This document shows positions 17,902-26,856 of a stretch of 64,000 bases of DNA, in pieces (positions within the stretch are counted from its first letter, which is position 1; each line of letters begins with the position of its first letter). The notes under the pieces were generated by a model. That model was not told the DNA's origin, ran no database searches, and saw nothing but the letters and a program-made list of their open reading frames with translations. A program made the translations under genes and the position numbers. Source of the stretch: CAZVPF01 sp964628195 (GTDB lineage: Bacteria > Planctomycetota > Phycisphaerae > Sedimentisphaerales > Anaerohalosphaeraceae); the NCBI GenBank assembly GCA_964628195.1, contig CAZVPF010000003.1:62001-126000 (forward strand). Direction: 5' to 3'.

Positions 17902-20706
17902 TTAGTCTTTTAAGAGCGCGGCGAGGTCGGGCTTGCCAGTAAGTGAGGCGGTGATGTCTCGGCCGAGGAAAAGCTCGGTGCCCAGGCCCGTGATAACAAC
18001 ATCGTCCTGCACGAGTACGTCTATGTTCGCAGTGCCTGTGCCGGCTTTTCGCGCAAGGTTCTCTACCTGCTGAACAAGAACTTTGCAGGTGAATTTGTCT
18101 GCCTCGTCGATGTCAGTAAACCTTTTGGCGCCCGGGATGCCCTCGATAATGAATCCTTTTTCTGCGTCGGGGACTATTTTGGCATGGCGGGCTATGACAA
18201 TGTCGCTTGTAACGGCGCCGATTGCGTTGGCGACGTCGGCGTGTTTGTGGATTATACACTTGCCCTCGAACTTCTCGACGGCCCGGGGCAGGAACAGGCC
18301 TGCGGGGGCTCCTATCCCCACAACCGGCACGTTGAGGCTGAACCTTGCTTTCAGGGGGCCCGTGTTTGTGCCGAGCCAGTTTTTGACCACCGCGCAAGCG
18401 ACCTGTTCACTGTCCACAAGCTCGGCGGGGACCTGGTGGTCAAGCGTCTTTTTCAACAGCTCTACAGCCAGACCGTCGACGAGCATGCTGGTAACATTTT
18501 CTACGAAATGGTCAACATCGGTGTCGGTTACGGCTGCGAGTATTTTCGCCATGCGGGCGGCGGTGTCAACATTCCACCTGACAAAGCTGCCGTTCAAATG
18601 GGCCGCATCGGTCGGTGTGAATCCGCAAAGCTGAACGATATTGTGCTCGACCAGGCGGGCGAATTTGACGTGGCCCCAGAACTCGACGCCTGTCCTTACT
18701 GCAAGTTCGGCGAGTGACATCGGTCTTTCGGAGAGCTCTGCTACAATAGCAGCTTCCGCGGGGTTAAGGGTGAGATCCTCGGTGTGGCCAGTAAGCGTCA
18801 GTATCTGCATTTTCTCGGTGTTTACACAAGATTTATCGGCTAAAGTTTCAAGGTGGGCGAAGGTTTTGTCAAGGCCCTGGCTGACGGCGCCCAGCCATGA
18901 GACAGGCGCAACACGTCGCGGGCCTATTCGCAGACGCCCTTCGCGGATGGTGACCCCGCTGTCTCCGCCGAGTCCCCGTGTTCGCATGTCAAGAGCTCGA
19001 ACGTGCGTTTTGAACCCCCCTACCGTGCTTCCCTCAGAGCAGGTCTGGACAAGTCCGTCCCGAACCTGTGCAGTGTCAGTCGTGGTTCCGCCAATATCGA
19101 CGACTATCGCGTGAGAAAGGCCGGTAAGTTCCCTTGCCCCGGCAACACTCGCAGCGGGGCCGGAAAGGATCGTCTCTACCGGGCGTTCCTTGCCCATCTC
19201 GACACTCATCAGCGTGCCGTCACCTTTAACAACTACGATCGGTGCCTGAACGCCCTCGGCGCGGAGCGTTGTTTCCATCTGCTCAAGAAACCGCTCAAGG
19301 ACGGGCACTATTCGACTGTTGAGAACCGCGGTCATCGCCCTGGTGCGGAAGTTGAGCATCTCGGAAAGCTCGTGGCCGCAGGTGACTCCAAGGCCGGTCT
19401 CCTCGCGCAGTATGTGCTTTACTTCAAGCTCGTGCGAGGGGTTGATATTGGCCGCATAGCCTGAGACAGCGAATGCCTTTACTTCGTGTGTGTCTATCAT
19501 CTCCTTTGCGGCGGCGCGGACCTGATCTGGATCGATCGGCTCGGTCTCGGTGCCGTCAATATCGCAGCGTCCTCTAATGGCAGTTACGGGGGTATGATCT
19601 ATATCGCCCGCTGAGAACAAGCCGTACGGTGGCATCAGCAGCAGGCCCACTTTCTGGCCGTATCCTTCGACTATGGAATTAGTGGCCAGTGTTGTGGAGA
19701 CCGAGACAAGCTGTGTTTTTTCGAGCCTGTTTCTATCCAGAGCGGAGAGGGCCTGCTCTATACCGACGGTGAAGTTCCATTTCGTAGTCAGGGCCTTTGC
19801 CTTTGCCAGCACTTTGCCGGCTTTGAAGTCGTAGAGTACGACATCGGTATATGTGCCGCCAGCGTCAATGCCGAGTCCGTAACGGACGCTTTGCCCTGCA
19901 TCTTGTGAAGCGAGTCCGAACAGGTGCCTGTCCTTTCGCATCAGCTTCTCGAGGCGGGCCTGGTGCGGACGGGCCTGACCGAGGCCTGAGCCTACGGCGT
20001 CGAAGACCGTTACGTTTCCGGGGCTGACAATTAGTACCTCGTCATCACTTTCGGTTGCGATCAGCATCTTTTTGATAAGGCTTGTTCGCCCTTCGAGTTT
20101 CTCGAACTTCCAGCCGTATTTATCGGCAAGGTCCCGTGCGTACTGCTCTGCGCCGCTAACTTCACCCATTCCTGTTTTGATGTACGCAGCCCGTTGATAG
20201 TTGCGTTTCCAGCTTCCGAAGAATTCCCTGATGTGTTCGGCGCCTGCCTTGCCGTGTTTTTTTTCGAGCTCGGATAGGTCCTGCTTGATGCTCGGACCGG
20301 AACGTATCTTTTCCTGCTGGCTTGCGGGTTCGACATTTTCATCGAACCAACCGGCGGAGATATAATATGTGCCGGGGTATTTGGAAAACTGACGTTTGTA
20401 TTCTGCGTCCGAGCCGAGGAAGAGAGATATGCAGTCGTGCACACGCGGTATGACAAGCGGGGTCGAGCCTGCTTTTATGCCTACGGTCCCCCGTCCGCAG
20501 ACTCCGTAGCCGATAACTATTCGGTCGCAATCGCCGGCTTCATCGACTTTGTCAATCGCAGCCTGAAGTTCGAGGCGAAGCTGAGCGGGGCTGTCATGCA
20601 GGCCGCCTTTCAGGAAAACGGTTTTAACGTCAATGCCAAGCTGCCCGGCGGTATTTTTTATATCTATAGCCAGCACTCCGCAGGCTATAACGCAAATTTT
20701 ACTCAT
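17902..20706 (-). CDS. DUF1638 domain fused to hydantoinase/oxoprolinase-family ATPase
   Basis: A 934-residue fusion. Residues 1 to about 220 resemble DUF1638 (CVIACGVLAIDIKN, GYGVCGRGTVGIKAG). From about 275 onward comes a hydantoinase A/oxoprolinase-type domain with actin-like ATP-binding motifs (GLGIDAGGTYTDVVLYDF near 276; AIVVDIGGTTTDTAQVRDG near 535). The family uses ATP to open cyclic amides, but members of this branch are also found with corrinoid methyltransferase systems; the substrate here is not known. The start at 20706 (ATG after GAGAG) is preferred over a TTG six bases upstream. It is divergent from a NUDIX-like gene and stands alone. Confidence 0.75.
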   Translation of the reverse strand: MSKICVIACGVLAIDIKNTAGQLGIDVKTVFLKGGLHDSPAQLRLELQAAIDKVDEAGDCDRIVIGYGVCGRGTVGIKAGSTPLVIPRVHDCISLFLGSDAEYKRQFSKYPGTYYISAGWFDENVEPASQQEKIRSGPSIKQDLSELEKKHGKAGAEHIREFFGSWKRNYQRAAYIKTGMGEVSGAEQYARDLADKYGWKFEKLEGRTSLIKKMLIATESDDEVLIVSPGNVTVFDAVGSGLGQARPHQARLEKLMRKDRHLFGLASQDAGQSVRYGLGIDAGGTYTDVVLYDFKAGKVLAKAKALTTKWNFTVGIEQALSALDRNRLEKTQLVSVSTTLATNSIVEGYGQKVGLLLMPPYGLFSAGDIDHTPVTAIRGRCDIDGTETEPIDPDQVRAAAKEMIDTHEVKAFAVSGYAANINPSHELEVKHILREETGLGVTCGHELSEMLNFRTRAMTAVLNSRIVPVLERFLEQMETTLRAEGVQAPIVVVKGDGTLMSVEMGKERPVETILSGPAASVAGARELTGLSHAIVVDIGGTTTDTAQVRDGLVQTCSEGSTVGGFKTHVRALDMRTRGLGGDSGVTIREGRLRIGPRRVAPVSWLGAVSQGLDKTFAHLETLADKSCVNTEKMQILTLTGHTEDLTLNPAEAAIVAELSERPMSLAELAVRTGVEFWGHVKFARLVEHNIVQLCGFTPTDAAHLNGSFVRWNVDTAARMAKILAAVTDTDVDHFVENVTSMLVDGLAVELLKKTLDHQVPAELVDSEQVACAVVKNWLGTNTGPLKARFSLNVPVVGIGAPAGLFLPRAVEKFEGKCIIHKHADVANAIGAVTSDIVIARHAKIVPDAEKGFIIEGIPGAKRFTDIDEADKFTCKVLVQQVENLARKAGTGTANIDVLVQDDVVITGLGTELFLGRDITASLTGKPDLAALLKD

Positions 20707-20740
20707 AATCAACTCTCTGAACCAATTTTACAAATATTAT

Positions 20741-20768
20741 ATAATACCATATATAGAGTTTTAGTCAA
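20741..20768 (-). promoter_or_regulatory. sigma-70 promoter of the DUF1638-hydantoinase gene
   Basis: On the minus strand TTGACT (20768-20763) and TATTAT (20746-20741) are 16 bp apart, about 35 bases upstream of the start. Confidence 0.6.
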
Positions 20769-20793
20769 ACCTGTCCATCTCGATTTGCATTTG

Positions 20794-20822
20794 TTTACAG
20801 AGAAAGAGTTTTATGTTATATT
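20794..20822 (+). promoter_or_regulatory. sigma-70 promoter of the NUDIX-like gene
   Basis: TTTACA at 20794-20799 and TATATT at 20817-20822 are separated by 17 bp. Start of transcription would be near 20829, about 29 bases before the ATG. Confidence 0.6.
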
Positions 20823-20857
20823 CCGACCAAATGGACCCTAAATAAAAAAGGATAAAA

Positions 20858-21484
20858 ATGGCTAAAGAAGAGCAGGTATTAGTAGTAGAGACAAAAATAA
20901 TTGAAGAAATAGGTCTTTTTCACGGCTTGATGTTTGATACCGAGGCGTATATTTCGGAGATATTCAAGCAGGGTGTGCCGACTTTTATTCCGCGAAGCGA
21001 GGCCGAGAATGATCCCGGTTACAAGCAGCTTATACCATACGTTATTATGACCTGTGGTGGTAAATACCTCAGCTATGTTCGCGGCAAACGGGCCGGTGAG
21101 ACCCGGCTGGTAGGTAACCGCTCGATAGGCATCGGCGGGCACATTAACCCGGTCGATGATATGCCTCTTTTTAACACCTTTTATGATACATACCTTGCCG
21201 CGGTTGACCGGGAAGTAGAGGAAGAAGTGCATGTAGACAGCCCGTATGAGGACAGAATTGTCGCCCTGCTCAATGACGACACGAACGAGGTCGGTAAGGT
21301 TCATTTAGGTATCGTGCACTGTCGAATGCTTCAGGAGCCCAAAGTGGAACGTCGCGAACAGATGATAACCCAACTTGGATTCCTGAGCCCGGAAGAACTG
21401 GAACATGAAAAAAATTCGCTCGAAACATGGTCTGCGCTTTGTGTTGAAAATCTCGATAAAATAACTACATCACAGGCCCTATAA
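20858..21484 (+). CDS. NUDIX-family predicted phosphoesterase
   Basis: A 208-residue protein resembling the COG4112-type predicted phosphoesterases of the NUDIX superfamily. A NUDIX-box-like stretch runs from GIGGHINPVDD (about residue 90) to DREVEEEVHVD, about 35 residues, with the REVEEEV helix that normally binds metal. The spacing between the glycine and the REV helix is longer than in the classic box. AAAAGGAT precedes the ATG. The substrate is unknown. Confidence 0.72.
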   Translation: MAKEEQVLVVETKIIEEIGLFHGLMFDTEAYISEIFKQGVPTFIPRSEAENDPGYKQLIPYVIMTCGGKYLSYVRGKRAGETRLVGNRSIGIGGHINPVDDMPLFNTFYDTYLAAVDREVEEEVHVDSPYEDRIVALLNDDTNEVGKVHLGIVHCRMLQEPKVERREQMITQLGFLSPEELEHEKNSLETWSALCVENLDKITTSQAL

Positions 21485-21853
21485 TTTCACTCATTTTAAT
21501 CCTATAATTGGCAATAATCAAGGCTATGCTCTGTTAATTTAGGAAATTTGGCTAAGCAGCCAAGTAAAAGACTTTGAACATCTTTTTGTTGCTTTTTATC
21601 TTGAATTGAATGCCCATTTTTAGTATCATAATCGATGTTATTACGACTTACATTAAGTTTTCATGTCTTGGTTATAAGAGAGTATTTGGCAGTTTATCTT
21701 TTGAAAATATAATTGAACATAAAGACTTATAGTTTTAGTCTTAACTTGGGGTGTTTTAATATGACATAGTGGGTAATTCAGTGGCCCTGATTTGTACTGA
21801 ATGGTTCAGCAGCAAGATCCGGGTTTTACAAATATTTTTTGGGAGGTTTGGTG
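21485..21853. other. intergenic region without a gene
   Basis: An AT-rich gap of 369 bases. It holds a TTGGCT-AAGC-AGCCAA hairpin at 21548-21563, a TATAAT at 21708-21713 without a convincing -35, and an AAGACT/AGTCTT hairpin near 21721-21741. No conserved RNA family was recognised. Confidence 0.5.
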
Positions 21854-22729
21854 ATGAATAAATTATTAGTTTCTTTGGTTTTGGCAGTTTTAATTGTGTC
21901 CCAGGCTGGGGCATTTGATGTTGTTCCTTTGTCGCCGAGTGGATTCACGGCCGATGGAGAACTCTACGTTAATGATACGTCAGGAACGCATGGGCCATTA
22001 GTTGTCAACAAGTGGGACCCGAATGATGTCTATATTGATTCTTATTCTGAATTATATATTAATACGAGTTATTCGTATGGTTCGGCTTCTTCTAACGGCA
22101 GTTTCAGTTCTTTTGAACATGAACCGGGCGTTTTGATGGTGGATATGCACCTTGGAACAAATGCAAGCATTACAAACTACACCGCCCCGGTTGATATGTA
22201 TGCCAATGCGAAGATAGAGACAGTAACCGATTCCTCCACTTACGGTTACTTTTTCGAGATCGTTTCAACCGCTCCGGGCGAACTTCCTGGAGACCAGGTG
22301 AATGTGAGCATGGATTTTAACATATATGCAAACATAAGCGGCAACGCAATCGGTCATGTTACAGGCACCAACGGTATGGATCATATCGCGGTTACTCTTA
22401 ACGAATACCCGCCGGTATGGCCGGGTACACCATCAGCGGCGAACGAGATATGGACACTGCCTAACCAGACGATCACAGCGGACGGCTATAACAATTACAA
22501 CCACACCTTCACTGCACATATTGGGGACGTTATCGGTGTCTTTGCAGCGGCGGACTTTGAGGTTACTCTCACCGACAGCGGTGACAGTTTTGGTGGATGT
22601 TATCCTTCGATATACTTTACACTTGAGCTTGAAACTAACCCGATGGACTTCGACAATGACGGTTATGTGAATTTTGCGGACCTGGCCACTTTCGCAAAAG
22701 AATGGCTGTGGGTAAGGCCGGGCAGGTAA
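21854..22729 (+). CDS. secreted protein with dockerin-like C-terminus
   Basis: A 291-residue protein with a clear signal peptide (MNKLLVSLVLAVLIVSQAGA, cleavage before FDVV) and a beta-rich, Thr/Ser/Asn-rich body. The C-terminus (DFDNDGYVNFADLATFAKEWL) resembles one calcium-binding dockerin-like repeat of the kind common at the end of planctomycete secreted proteins. No enzyme motif is seen. GGGAGG lies 7 bases before the ATG at 21854; an in-frame TTG at 21839 is rejected. It is monocistronic, with a strong terminator. Confidence 0.75.
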   Translation: MNKLLVSLVLAVLIVSQAGAFDVVPLSPSGFTADGELYVNDTSGTHGPLVVNKWDPNDVYIDSYSELYINTSYSYGSASSNGSFSSFEHEPGVLMVDMHLGTNASITNYTAPVDMYANAKIETVTDSSTYGYFFEIVSTAPGELPGDQVNVSMDFNIYANISGNAIGHVTGTNGMDHIAVTLNEYPPVWPGTPSAANEIWTLPNQTITADGYNNYNHTFTAHIGDVIGVFAAADFEVTLTDSGDSFGGCYPSIYFTLELETNPMDFDNDGYVNFADLATFAKEWLWVRPGR

Positions 22730-22759
22730 TTATCCGATTTCAATAACATGAAAACACCT

Positions 22760-22791
22760 TTAAGGGTACGGCCAAAACCGTGCCCTTTTTT
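22760..22791 (+). terminator. rho-independent terminator
   Basis: AAGGGTACGG (22762-22771) and CCGTGCCCTT (22778-22787) form a 10-bp stem with one G-T pair and a 6-base loop, followed by six T. It ends the dockerin-like gene and overlaps the end of the convergent secretin gene. Confidence 0.88.
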
Positions 22792-24034
22792 ATTCTATAA
22801 TTGTCGGCATTGTTTCCTGGACAGCTTCATATTCCGGTCTCGACTCTTTGGGTAGCTGTATCGGTTTTGCCTTGCTCATCTCGTCGAATTTTTGGCGCTG
22901 ATATTTTGTGAGAGCGTCGCCCTTGTAGATATGGGGCGAGAGCATAACGAGCAGCTCAGAGTTTTTGGTAACGCTCTGGTCGTTCGAGAAGAGCCCCCCT
23001 ACCAGCGGCAGGTCGCCGAGGACAGGGACCTTGTTCTTTGTATGTGTTGTTTCCTTTCTGCGAAGTCCGCCGAGCGCGACTGCCTGGCCGTCCTCCATCA
23101 GCAGCGTGGTGCTCGCCGAGCGGGTGTCAACGATAGGCACATCATCAATTCCGAATCTGCCAGTGTTTACACTTTGCTCGGGCTCGATCTTGAGCATTAT
23201 CTGGCCGTCATCGGTGATGGTGGCTGCAACGGTGAGTGTTACACCGACTTCCTTGAACTCCGTAGAGGTGAGGTTGCCGCCCTGGCTGGTCTGGCTGACA
23301 TCGGTGTAAGGTATCTCTTCGACGGTTTTGATGACTGCAGATTCACCGGAAACGACCAGCACACGGGGAGAAGCAAGTATTTCGAGGTTTCTGGTCGTTT
23401 GAAGGGCCTTTATTGTAACTGCAAGGCCGTTGTGCAGCAGAGCAAAAGCACCTCCTGTGGTAAGTCCCCCGCCGAGGTTGATATTCAGCGCCTGGTCATG
23501 GACCGAGCCGCTGTAATCAGGGGTTGCTGCGTTACCAAAAACTGTGGCAAAATCGTTTGCATTATCACCGAATATATGGTTCCAGTTGACCCCAATCTCC
23601 GTGTCATCATTCAACTGGACGTCCACGATGACGACCTCGATAAGTATCTGCCTGGGGGTCTGGTCGGCGAGTCGTATCTGCCTGATGATGCGTTCGACTT
23701 TCTCTTCTGTATCGCAAATTATTACGGAGTTACTGTCCTGATCGGTTGTTATCGCACCGAAAGGAGAGGACATTGAGCGTATGGCAAGGGCGAGGTTGTC
23801 GGCTTTTAAGAACTTAAGCATTACGGTTTTAACGTAAAGGTCGGGTACTACTATCGGCTTGTCGCCGGCCTGTGGAACCACAGTATTTGCGGAATTAAGC
23901 GGCTTGAAAGGGTCGGTAATCTTGCTGCCGTTACGGTCGGGCCCGTTTGAACTTGAAGCCGCCGGGGCAATGCAAATGCTTATAATTATAACCACCGCAA
24001 TTATCGATAATTGCCTTACTTTTATTTTACACAT
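22790..24034 (-). CDS. gspD: short secretin (GspD/PilQ-like)
   Basis: A 414-residue outer-membrane secretin, the pore of a type II secretion or type IV pilus system. A signal peptide (about residues 1-27) is followed by one N1-type domain (VKTVMLKFLKADNLALAIRS to VERIIRQIRLAD) and the secretin core with GVTLTVAATITDDGQIML and VPVLGDLPLVGGLF. It is much shorter than typical GspD (about 650 residues), lacking N0 and extra N1 repeats. The ATG at 24034 follows AGGAGTG; a TTG at 24061 is rejected. It is the last gene of the minus-strand pseudopilus locus. Confidence 0.85.
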   Translation of the reverse strand: MCKIKVRQLSIIAVVIIISICIAPAASSSNGPDRNGSKITDPFKPLNSANTVVPQAGDKPIVVPDLYVKTVMLKFLKADNLALAIRSMSSPFGAITTDQDSNSVIICDTEEKVERIIRQIRLADQTPRQILIEVVIVDVQLNDDTEIGVNWNHIFGDNANDFATVFGNAATPDYSGSVHDQALNINLGGGLTTGGAFALLHNGLAVTIKALQTTRNLEILASPRVLVVSGESAVIKTVEEIPYTDVSQTSQGGNLTSTEFKEVGVTLTVAATITDDGQIMLKIEPEQSVNTGRFGIDDVPIVDTRSASTTLLMEDGQAVALGGLRRKETTHTKNKVPVLGDLPLVGGLFSNDQSVTKNSELLVMLSPHIYKGDALTKYQRQKFDEMSKAKPIQLPKESRPEYEAVQETMPTIIE

Positions 24035-24041
24035 TTTACAT

Positions 24042-24617
24042 TCACTCCTTTGGGTGTGCAATATATATGGTGATAGTCATATCACAGTTGATGAATGCTC
24101 CTGTCTGCCTGTCAAGTGAGACATTCATGCTGTCAATCAATACCGCCTGGTGACCGGCGGAGAGTTTCTCTAAAAAATTGACAAGAGCCGGAAAGCTCGA
24201 TGTCAGCTTGACGACCTGCGAGCAGGAAGTCACGCTGTGGTTTTCGAGTTCTGTATCCACGGCCTGTTCCGGCCTTGAAAGATGACTGACCATCACACAG
24301 CCTGCCTCGTTGGCCATCTGTTTTATAGACGAGATGAATTTTTCGGCGGTCTCGGCTGTGTAGAATACACTCTTGGTGTTCTCGAGGTAACCGCTGAGCT
24401 CCTTCATCAGCTTTGTATTATTGAGATTTTTTGTTTTAACAAAGCTGGACTTGAGCTCGGTCTTTTCCGACAACTGCTCGTACTGCTGGGCAGCATTTAG
24501 ATACTTCAACTGCGGAGAAAGAACCCAGCCGTGCGCAAAAAAGGCTGTGAACACGGCAACGAGAACCGTGATCAGAACCCTTGTATCAGTCAGGTATTTC
24601 AGCAAAGTATTAAACAT
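24042..24617 (-). CDS. PilO/GspM-like inner-membrane assembly protein
   Basis: A 191-residue protein with a short cytoplasmic N-terminus, one membrane helix (about 14-31), a coiled-coil segment and a C-terminal ferredoxin-like region, the layout of PilO and GspM. These bridge the inner-membrane platform to the secretin. It overlaps the preceding gene by 8 bases, and its stop codon lies in the ribosome site of the secretin gene, so the three are probably translationally coupled. Sequence identity to known families is too low to choose between PilO and GspM. Confidence 0.65.
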   Translation of the reverse strand: MFNTLLKYLTDTRVLITVLVAVFTAFFAHGWVLSPQLKYLNAAQQYEQLSEKTELKSSFVKTKNLNNTKLMKELSGYLENTKSVFYTAETAEKFISSIKQMANEAGCVMVSHLSRPEQAVDTELENHSVTSCSQVVKLTSSFPALVNFLEKLSAGHQAVLIDSMNVSLDRQTGAFINCDMTITIYIAHPKE

Positions 24618-26118
24618 CTTTAAGATTAAACTTTTTTCCTGTGAAATTGAATTCGATAAGGTAGTTTATGTAATCCGCATAATCGGAAGCACTTGTTTCG
24701 ATTATTTCCGCATTTGCCGTGACAGGCGAAGCCTTTATCGCGTCCAGGTACTCGTAAATCTTCTGATGATCTTCGGCATAGCCCTGGATGGCAATTCTTT
24801 CGGGACCTATTGACCGCACATCCGTAATGCAGACATTTTCCGGTATAACAGCAGATATCTCATTCAGGAGCTTGGTCCATGTTGAAACATCCCGGGAAGT
24901 GTTCAGGATCGAAGTGATCGATCCAGTTTTGTTTCTCAGCCTGGCAAGATCGCTTTCAAGCTCCCTTGAACGGTTGATCTGCATTTTCAGTAAACCTGCC
25001 GACAGGTCCAGCTCAGCACGATCCATGACGGACTGTTTCTGTTTCATTTCAAAGCCTATCAAACCCGCTGACAGAAATGTGATAAGCAGGGTTACAGCGG
25101 CAACATTTGCATTAATGAGCAGTTGTTTTTTTGTATTTCTAATCTTTCGCTGCTCTTTTGGTACAAGGTCCATATTGATTTTCATTGCGACAGTATGGGC
25201 CTGCTTTAGAGCAAGCCCGGCAGCGGTAATAGAGGCTGCTTTTATCTTCGGGTCCACAACAATTTTTTTAAGCAGATTTATCGAGCCGTTATCGAGTTTC
25301 GCAGTCTCAATTTCCTGATTGATCCTGAATTTTTCATCAAGCATATTGTGCTGGTCGAGAAGAGAAATATGCCACTGCGGGTCTATGCCGGTTGTATCCT
25401 GGAGCTGGTAATACTGCAGGATTGTGTATATTTCGAGTAATATGCAGTTTCCGACTCCGCCCTGGAGGTCGTTATCGCTGAATTGAACCTGCCTGATGAA
25501 GTCGATGCCCTTGCGGTTAAAAACACTAAGCGTCATACCTGTTTTTTCGATGTCGACAAGAATGCTGCGTTTCTCATTCTGCAGCGGTGTGATCTCCCTG
25601 TAAAGGGCTCGAAAAGCAGCGAACTGCGGCGGCTCGATGGATACAGGCTCTATCCTTGCGGTATTTAGTGCCTTGATCAGCGAATTGACTTTCTCCATAT
25701 CGGCAGCGGCAGCAATTATTCGCGGGACGGTGTTTTCCGCTATGTTCTCTATCGGACGATAGTCCAGGCACGGCGACTTGCCGCCAAGCAGGGAGCTGTG
25801 ACGAATTTCGCCCTGGATATAACTGACGGGATTTGCCGGCGGACGTGTCGGCATTTCTATGATTTGTGTAAGACAAGCAGCTGGCGGCATTGATACAACT
25901 GCTTCTTTGTTACGGATCCTGTTTTTGGCGAGCAGACTACGCAGACAACGCCCAAGCGCTGCAGGGTCCTTGACCATGCCCCTGCTGATAAGACCGGCTG
26001 GTATATCGCAGGAACCGGCTTTAGCAACTTTCAATTTGCCCCTGTAAGGCTTTAGCAGGACAAACTCCGCCTTTGCCTGTGTTATATATATTCCGAGGCA
26101 GCTGTCGGTGGTCAACAT
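24610..26118 (-). CDS. PilM-PilN-like (GspL-like) fusion protein
   Basis: A 502-residue protein. The N-terminal part (about 1-300) has a PilM-like actin-fold look (CLGIYITQAKAEFVLLK, AVVSMPPAACLTQIIEMP, RSILVDIEKTGMTLSVF). A single membrane helix at about 337-353 follows, then a periplasmic coiled coil and a PilN-like domain. In most pili PilM and PilN are separate; a single chain with this order also fits GspL of type II secretion. The start ATG overlaps the stop codon of the upstream gene (TAATG). Confidence 0.7.
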   Translation of the reverse strand: MLTTDSCLGIYITQAKAEFVLLKPYRGKLKVAKAGSCDIPAGLISRGMVKDPAALGRCLRSLLAKNRIRNKEAVVSMPPAACLTQIIEMPTRPPANPVSYIQGEIRHSSLLGGKSPCLDYRPIENIAENTVPRIIAAAADMEKVNSLIKALNTARIEPVSIEPPQFAAFRALYREITPLQNEKRSILVDIEKTGMTLSVFNRKGIDFIRQVQFSDNDLQGGVGNCILLEIYTILQYYQLQDTTGIDPQWHISLLDQHNMLDEKFRINQEIETAKLDNGSINLLKKIVVDPKIKAASITAAGLALKQAHTVAMKINMDLVPKEQRKIRNTKKQLLINANVAAVTLLITFLSAGLIGFEMKQKQSVMDRAELDLSAGLLKMQINRSRELESDLARLRNKTGSITSILNTSRDVSTWTKLLNEISAVIPENVCITDVRSIGPERIAIQGYAEDHQKIYEYLDAIKASPVTANAEIIETSASDYADYINYLIEFNFTGKKFNLKDV

Positions 26119-26525
26119 TACCTTATCCTCACGTTTTCAAGAACTATTTTGGGGGATTCGTCACTGACTGTAACCTGTGCCTCGACTATCGTCACAAAGC
26201 CGTTGTCGGCAGTTCCGGTTGAAACGATATCCACGACCTCACTTTCACCTTCCGGGGTTATTTCTACGGTATATGTTCCGGCACCGGTAAGCGATTTATC
26301 CTCAAAGCCGTCTCTCCAATCCTCGTCATCCCTCAGGTTGGCAATGGCGTCGTTAAGTCCCGCTTCGGCGACAGCTTTGGACTGTGCCTTGTTTATTTGG
26401 TTTTTGACGAGCTTCAGTTGGGATATGTCCATGTTCATCATGGCAACGACAATTGTCGCGAGAAGCGCCGAAATAAAAACCGCCACAAGCAATGCCGTAC
26501 CCCTTGTTTTTGCGACTCGTCTCAT
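26118..26525 (-). CDS. PilX/GspK-like minor pilin-type protein
   Basis: A protein of about 135 residues with an N-terminal RRVAKTRGTALLVAVFISAL segment: positive charges then a hydrophobic helix, as in PilX/GspK N-termini. No glutamate at +5 is seen, as expected for GspK-like proteins. A small beta-rich C-terminal domain follows. The start is uncertain: ATG at 26525 is preferred for the charge pattern, but ATG at 26555 is possible and neither has a strong Shine-Dalgarno. It is translationally coupled to the PilM-PilN-like gene. Confidence 0.6.
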   Translation of the reverse strand: MRRVAKTRGTALLVAVFISALLATIVVAMMNMDISQLKLVKNQINKAQSKAVAEAGLNDAIANLRDDEDWRDGFEDKSLTGAGTYTVEITPEGESEVVDIVSTGTADNGFVTIVEAQVTVSDESPKIVLENVRIR

Positions 26526-26856
26526 TTTTCGCTTTTGTGCCTTTAATCCTGTCATTAGCATATATATGTAAAAACAGTGTAAATGCCTGCTTACCGTTAA
26601 CATCGTTATCTTCGGCATAAAGCAAGAGCGGATTGTCACAAACTTTGAAAATATCTGTTTAACCGTCCTGGATAAGCTGACGCAACGAAATTAATGTCGA
26701 AGGCAAAATCAAGCCTGTTATTACCGGACCGTCAGGCAGCCCAATAATTCAGAAAAGGTGCAACCGCATGAACGTCCCATAAATAGCATTGGTATTGAAC
26801 CTGTTTCTTGGGGGGCCGGTGGGCGAAATCATCCTGTTTTTCTAAAACCGCAAAAG

